Part shown: piece after piece, positions 3,396 to 7,015 of the stretch | Layout of the letters: each line of letters begins with the position of its first letter | Numbering within the stretch: position 1 is the first letter of the stretch | Assembly (NCBI GenBank): GCA_031258265.1 | Contig: JAIRNB010000293.1 | Span: forward strand, 1-7,015 | DNA from: Treponema sp. | GTDB taxonomy: Bacteria; Spirochaetota; Spirochaetia; Treponematales; Breznakiellaceae | DNA: 7,015 bases | Reading direction: 5' to 3' | Notes under the pieces: generated by a model | The model's input: the letters and a program-made list of their open reading frames with translations, nothing else | What the model was told of the DNA's origin: nothing | The model's database searches: none | Made by a program: the position numbers and the translations under genes

Positions 3396-5519
3396 GTGGC
3401 AAAGGACATCGGCGCGCCGGTAATTAAAAAAGACCACGGCCCTAAGATCCGGGGGGAAGCCCTCTATGCGGCGGACCGGCCCCGGACGGGTATCCTCTGG
3501 GGGAAATTCTGCCGCTCCGCCCGGCCCCGGGCCAGGATTGCCGGTATACACATTCCCCCCCTGCCGCCGGGCTACTTCGCCGTGGGGGCCGCCGATGTGC
3601 CGGGGATCAACCGGGTCCACATTGTCCTGGACGATACCCCGGTATTCGCCGCCGATACCGTGGAGTTTACCGGCGATCCCCTGCTCCTCATTGCCGGGGA
3701 GGATTCCCGGCTCTGCGGGGAGCTGGCGGCGGCGGTACTCGTCGAATACGAAGAGCTGCCGCCGGTCCTGGACATGGCAAAATCCGAAACCGCCTTTTTT
3801 GACTATCACTACTCCAAGGGGGACTTTGAAGAGGCCCTGGGGGAGGCGGAAGATGTCTATGAGGAGGAATTCCGCACGGCCCGGCAGGAGCATGTCTACC
3901 TGGAGGGCCAGGGGATGGCCGCCTGGTTCCGGGAGGGAAAGATCACCGTCCAGGGCAGCATGCAGTGTCCCTACTATGTCCGCGGCGCCGTCTCCCAGGC
4001 CCTGGGTCTCCCCGCCGGTAAGGTAAGGATCGTCCAGGATTATACCGGCGGCGGTTTCGGCGGCAAAGAAGCGTTCCCTTCGATCCTCGCCTGCCAAACG
4101 GCAACGGCGGCCTTAAAGGCCGGGGGTAAAGAGGTCCGGGTGATCTTCGACCGGCAGGAGGACATGGAGTATACCAGTAAACGTCACCCCTCCCGCTGCC
4201 GCTACCGGGCCCTCCTCAAGGGCGGCAGGGTCACGGGGCTGGAGGCGGAGATCCTCTTTGACGCCGGGGCCTATACCACCCTTTCGGCGGTGGTACTCCA
4301 GCGGGGGATCATCGCCGCCATGGGGGTTTACAACATCCCCAGCCTGAAGATATCGGGAAAGGCGGTGAAGACCAACACCGTCCCCTCCGGGGCTTTCCGG
4401 GGTTTTGGAGCCCCCCAGGTTTTCTTTGCCGTGGAAACACTGATGTCCCATATAGCGGGAAAGCTGGGGGAAGAACCCCTGGCCTTCAAGGAACGGCATC
4501 TGGCAAAGCAGGGGGACAGGACCTCCACCGGCGGGGTTTACCATTTTCCCGTTCCCCTCAAAGCCATGATCAGCGAGGCCGATTCCCTGAGCGCTTACCG
4601 GGAAAAGAGGGCCCGCTATGCCGGAAACCAGGGGGGCCGTTACCGGCGGGGTATCGGCATGGGGCTCTGCTTCCACGGGGCGGGTTTTACCGGGGCCGGG
4701 GAAAGGGACCTGATCAAGGCGAAGGCGGGCCTTAAAAAATACCCCGGGGGAACCGTGGAAATACTGGCCGCCCAGGCGGATATGGGCCAGGGAATCAAGA
4801 CAACCCTCTGCAAGATCGTTTCAGAGGAGCTGGCCCTGCCCATGGAAAAGATCAGCTTCGAGAATCCCGACACGGACCGGGTGCCGGACTCCGGCCCCAC
4901 CGTGGCATCCCGGAGCCTCATGATCGTAGGAGAACTGCTGCGCCGGGCGGCGCTTAAGCTGCGGGAAAACTGGAAGGAGGGGGAGGAGCAGATCGTGGAG
5001 GAAGGCTACCGGGAACCGGATTTTGTCCTCCCCTTTAACCTGGAAACCTTTTCCGGCGACGCATATCCCGCCTATTCCTGGGCGGCGGTGGCGGTAGAAC
5101 TAAAGGTCGATACCCTTACCGGGGCCCATGAAATTCTGGGGGCCTGGGGGAGTTTCGATGTGGGCCTTCCCATTGACCGCCGCATCGTTGAAGGCCAGAT
5201 GGAGGGGGGTATGCTCCAGGGCCTGGGTTACGCCTCCATGGAAAGAATGGGGGAAAGTGAAGGCCGGCTGCAAAATATTACCCTAAGCGATTATATCATC
5301 CCCGGCGCCCAGGATGCGCCAGTTCTCAAGGTATTGCTCCACACGGAAAAATACCCCGCCGGCCCCTACGGGGCGAAGGGGGCCGGGGAGCTTCCCGTGG
5401 TCCCCATGGCCCCCGCGTACCTGGAAGCCCTGGAACAGGCCCTGGGAACAACGGCGCTGCGGCACATCCCCTTTAGCCCGGAGGATACCCTGGCTGTCCT
5501 GGAGGGGAAGCATGGTTGA
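3396..5519 (+). CDS. xdhA: Xanthine dehydrogenase-type molybdenum hydroxylase, molybdopterin-binding subunit
   Basis: At 707 residues from the GTG start, this is the catalytic subunit of a three-subunit molybdenum hydroxylase, expected to oxidise purines such as hypoxanthine and xanthine with water as oxygen donor. The N-terminal a/b hammerhead domain starts at KIRGEALYAADRP. Aligned by eye to bovine XDH, active-site landmarks are kept: QEHVYLE (164-170), Gln190 (bovine Gln767), GGGFGGKE (218-225, with Glu225 as bovine Glu802), Arg303 (Arg880), AFRGFG with Arg335 and Phe337 (Arg912, Phe914), MGQG (463-466) and GAKGAGE with the catalytic base Glu665 (Glu1261). Glu802 and Arg880 together favour a xanthine rather than an aldehyde oxidase. 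The protein is shorter than most relatives (about 750-780), mainly in the C-terminal half. No in-frame TGA selenocysteine codon is seen. Its end overlaps the next gene by 8 nt. No clear promoter of its own is visible. Confidence 0.93.
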   Translation: MAKDIGAPVIKKDHGPKIRGEALYAADRPRTGILWGKFCRSARPRARIAGIHIPPLPPGYFAVGAADVPGINRVHIVLDDTPVFAADTVEFTGDPLLLIAGEDSRLCGELAAAVLVEYEELPPVLDMAKSETAFFDYHYSKGDFEEALGEAEDVYEEEFRTARQEHVYLEGQGMAAWFREGKITVQGSMQCPYYVRGAVSQALGLPAGKVRIVQDYTGGGFGGKEAFPSILACQTATAALKAGGKEVRVIFDRQEDMEYTSKRHPSRCRYRALLKGGRVTGLEAEILFDAGAYTTLSAVVLQRGIIAAMGVYNIPSLKISGKAVKTNTVPSGAFRGFGAPQVFFAVETLMSHIAGKLGEEPLAFKERHLAKQGDRTSTGGVYHFPVPLKAMISEADSLSAYREKRARYAGNQGGRYRRGIGMGLCFHGAGFTGAGERDLIKAKAGLKKYPGGTVEILAAQADMGQGIKTTLCKIVSEELALPMEKISFENPDTDRVPDSGPTVASRSLMIVGELLRRAALKLRENWKEGEEQIVEEGYREPDFVLPFNLETFSGDAYPAYSWAAVAVELKVDTLTGAHEILGAWGSFDVGLPIDRRIVEGQMEGGMLQGLGYASMERMGESEGRLQNITLSDYIIPGAQDAPVLKVLLHTEKYPAGPYGAKGAGELPVVPMAPAYLEALEQALGTTALRHIPFSPEDTLAVLEGKHG

Positions 5520-5985
5520 AGTTGTCTTTACCCTGAACGGCGAGGAAAGACGCTGGCGGGGAGAGGCCGGCGGACGGCTCCTTGACGCCCTCCGGGACAC
5601 GTACCGCCTTACGGGGACTAAATGCGGCTGCGGGGAGGGGGAATGTGGGGCCTGCAGCGTCATTGTCGATGGCAGACTCTGCCCCAGTTGCATGATCGCC
5701 ATGGGGCGGCTGGGGGCTTCTTCGGTGATCACCATCGAGGGCTACCGGGAAACGGAACGTTTCGCCGCCCTGGAAAGGGCCTTTGCCGTCTTTTCCGCGG
5801 TACAGTGCGGCTTCTGCAGCCCCGGCATGGTGCTGGCGGCGGAATGTCTTCTCTCCCGAAATCCCCGGCCCGCAGAGGGGGAAATCCGGGAGGCCCTGGC
5901 GGGAAACCTCTGCCGCTGTACGGGCTATAACGCCATCGTCAAGGCCGTAGCCCTGGCGGCGGAAGAGGGGCTTGGGCTTTGGTAG
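5512..5985 (+). CDS. xdhC: Xanthine dehydrogenase-type 2Fe-2S subunit
   Basis: This 157-residue subunit passes electrons from the molybdenum site to FAD through two 2Fe-2S clusters. The N-terminal plant-ferredoxin-like domain binds the first through C40, C45, C48 (CGEGECGAC) and C60. The C-terminal helical domain binds the second through C99, C102 (CGFC) and C134, C136 (CRC, followed by TGYN). All eight ligands are present and the length is typical. The frame is open upstream to 5314 inside the large-subunit gene. The ATG at 5512 is chosen because GGAGG (5501-5505) lies 6 nt before it and the protein then begins with the family's first beta strand. The 8-nt overlap with the preceding gene implies coupled translation and equal subunit supply. 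The symbol follows the E. coli scheme (xdhC = Fe-S). Confidence 0.94.
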   Translation: MVEVVFTLNGEERRWRGEAGGRLLDALRDTYRLTGTKCGCGEGECGACSVIVDGRLCPSCMIAMGRLGASSVITIEGYRETERFAALERAFAVFSAVQCGFCSPGMVLAAECLLSRNPRPAEGEIREALAGNLCRCTGYNAIVKAVALAAEEGLGLW

Positions 5986-5990
5986 GGCCC

Positions 5991-6851
5991 ATGGTTCCGG
6001 AAAGCCTGACGGAAGCCCTGAAACTCCTGGCCGGAACCCCCCGGCCCGTCCCCTTTGCCGGGGGTACGGAACTCATGGTCCAGGCCGGGAAGATAAGGGA
6101 GGCCGGGAAGACAAAGGAGGCCGGGGACTACCTCTTCCTCCACCGTATCCCCGAACTCCAGGGCATTGGCGGGGAGGGAAGGGTCCGTATCGGCGCGGCA
6201 CTGAACTTTGCCGGACTTATCGGAAGCCCCCTCTGCCCTCCCCTGCTCCGGCGGGCGGCCCTGGGTATCGGGGCGCCGGGAATCCGCAACCTGGGAACCA
6301 TCGGGGGCAATATCTGTAACGCCTCCCCCGCGGGGGACAGCCTCCCCCCCCTCTACCTTTACGACGCGGTACTGATCCTCGCCTCCCTGGGGAAGGGGGG
6401 GGAACTCCTTTACCGGCGGCTTCCCATCGAAGACTTTATCCTGGGGGTCAGGAAGACCGCCCTGGGGGAAGGGGAACTCCTGGCCGCCCTGGAGATTCCG
6501 GCGGCAAGCTTTAGCCACGAGGCTTATGAAAAGGCGGGGGCCCGGAAGGCCCAGGCAGTCAGCAAGCTTTCCTTCGCCGCCGCCGCCCTGGTCGAAGGGG
6601 GGTTGATCCGGGATTTCCGGGCCGCCTTCGGCGCTGTGGGGCCCAGGGTCCTCCGCTGCCGGGACATAGAAGATTCCCTGCAGGGCGCGGAGGCGGCGGC
6701 GCTGGGGGAGGAAAACAACCTGGCCGGGGAAATCATCAGGGCCTACGGGGAACGGCTGCGGCCCATCGACGATCAGCGTTCCACCGCGGAGTACCGCCGG
6801 ACCGTATGCCTCAGGCTTTTGGGAAATTGTCTCAGGTGGCTGGGGTCATGA
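5991..6851 (+). CDS. xdhB: Xanthine dehydrogenase-type FAD-binding subunit
   Basis: This 286-residue subunit carries FAD and hands electrons to NAD+ or another acceptor. The FAD-binding PCMH domain shows PFAGGTEL (21-28) and, further in, the signature IRNLGTIGGNICNASPAGD. KAGARKAQAVSKLSFAAAA follows, then a C-terminal CODH flavoprotein-type domain ending PIDDQRSTAEYRR. All expected blocks are present at normal length. Two starts are possible: ATG 5991, 5 nt after the Fe-S subunit stop, or TTG 5979, overlapping that stop by 7 nt and giving 290 residues. ATG is preferred, but neither has a strong Shine-Dalgarno sequence at ideal spacing. An 18-bp tandem duplication adds residues just after the first FAD loop. 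The order Mo, Fe-S, FAD differs from E. coli xdhABC (Mo, FAD, Fe-S). No XdhC/MocA-type cofactor-insertion chaperone gene lies in the window. Confidence 0.92.
   Translation: MVPESLTEALKLLAGTPRPVPFAGGTELMVQAGKIREAGKTKEAGDYLFLHRIPELQGIGGEGRVRIGAALNFAGLIGSPLCPPLLRRAALGIGAPGIRNLGTIGGNICNASPAGDSLPPLYLYDAVLILASLGKGGELLYRRLPIEDFILGVRKTALGEGELLAALEIPAASFSHEAYEKAGARKAQAVSKLSFAAAALVEGGLIRDFRAAFGAVGPRVLRCRDIEDSLQGAEAAALGEENNLAGEIIRAYGERLRPIDDQRSTAEYRRTVCLRLLGNCLRWLGS
6084..6125 (+). repeat. 18-bp tandem repeat inside the FAD-subunit gene
   Basis: Units at 6084-6101 and 6102-6119 differ at two bases (GCCGGGAAGATAAGGGAG against GCCGGGAAGACAAAGGAG), and six bases of a third unit follow. In frame they encode AGKIRE, AGKTKE, AG, lengthening the loop between the first FAD-binding motif and the next strand. 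The duplication is probably recent. Confidence 0.75.
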
Positions 6852-6868
6852 TACAACTAAATTTGTTT

Positions 6869-7015
6869 ATGGGCGCATTTTTGCGTGCCCGCAAAAACCG
6901 GGCTATCGCTGCAATTCCTCAGCTTTACCTGCGGTAAAGCCTCCGGTATTTCCGCTCTATCCCTTGCGCTGCTAAAAAATGGCATCCATGCCATTTTTTA
7001 GCTTTACGTTTTTGC
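6869..7015 (+). repeat. Compound palindromic repeat element, right copy (cut by window end)
   Basis: This element starts 18 bp after the last gene. In order it has TGGGCGCAT (6870-6878), a hairpin with arms TTTTTGCG (6878-6885) and CGCAAAAA (6890-6897), CCGGGCT (6898-6904), a hairpin GCTTTACC-TGC-GGTAAAGC (6922-6940), CTATCCCTTGCGCTGC and the 32-bp palindrome (6971-7002). The last 59 bp (6957-7015) are the exact reverse complement of 241-299. No gene or clear intrinsic terminator for the xdh operon is visible between 6852 and 7015; the first hairpin has its T-run inside the stem rather than after it. Confidence 0.8.
6971..7002. repeat. 32-bp palindrome core, right copy
   Basis: Arms identical to the copy at 254-285, with central CC instead of GG, so it is the same element inverted. 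All 32 bases match the left copy's reverse complement. Confidence 0.8.

Noticed and set aside
3315..4097. 260-codon minus-strand ORF
   Set aside because: It is the shadow of the well-supported molybdopterin subunit; no motifs are visible.
6852..7015. Intrinsic terminator for the xdh operon
   Set aside because: Hairpins are present, but the T-run at 6878-6882 is within a stem arm and none follows a GC-rich stem on the + strand.

Overview
The window carries six protein genes and one tRNA gene, all on the + strand, bracketed at both ends by non-coding DNA packed with hairpins. The DNA is GC-rich in genes, with many G/C runs. The style of the TPR protein (signal peptide, then short TPRs) and of the MtaB-type enzyme suggests a spirochaete, most likely a high-GC relative of free-living or termite-gut Treponema. 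That placement is an impression from protein style, not a search result.

Layout. Positions 1-447 hold no convincing gene: two imperfect 100-bp tandem repeat copies, then a cluster of palindromes. A sigma-70-like promoter at 448-476 precedes a tight operon of a bactofilin (515-880), an exported TPR protein (877-1539, ATGA overlap) and the tRNA methylthiotransferase MtaB (1556-3172). A weak terminator, overlapping a promoter, separates this operon from a tRNA-Lys(UUU) gene (3237-3309). A strong intrinsic terminator follows (3319-3356). Next comes a three-gene molybdenum hydroxylase operon: large molybdopterin subunit (GTG start, 3396-5519), 2Fe-2S subunit (5512-5985) and FAD subunit (about 5991-6851). 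Together these form a bacterial xanthine-dehydrogenase-type enzyme. The window ends in another palindromic repeat element (6869-7015).

How the parts relate. The first operon joins a cytoskeletal or envelope function (bactofilin plus periplasmic TPR) to a tRNA-modifying enzyme. The known substrate of MtaB-family enzymes is the t6A37 of tRNA-Lys(UUU), and that tRNA gene lies 64 bp downstream. The xdh operon encodes a complete electron path (Mo site, two 2Fe-2S clusters, FAD) and keeps the residues that distinguish xanthine dehydrogenase from aldehyde oxidase.

The most unusual content is non-coding. Repeat copies keep the same flanking sequence but carry different stem sequences, each still self-complementary, so the hairpin rather than its sequence appears to be conserved. 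A perfect 59-bp inverted repeat at the two ends frames the whole gene block.
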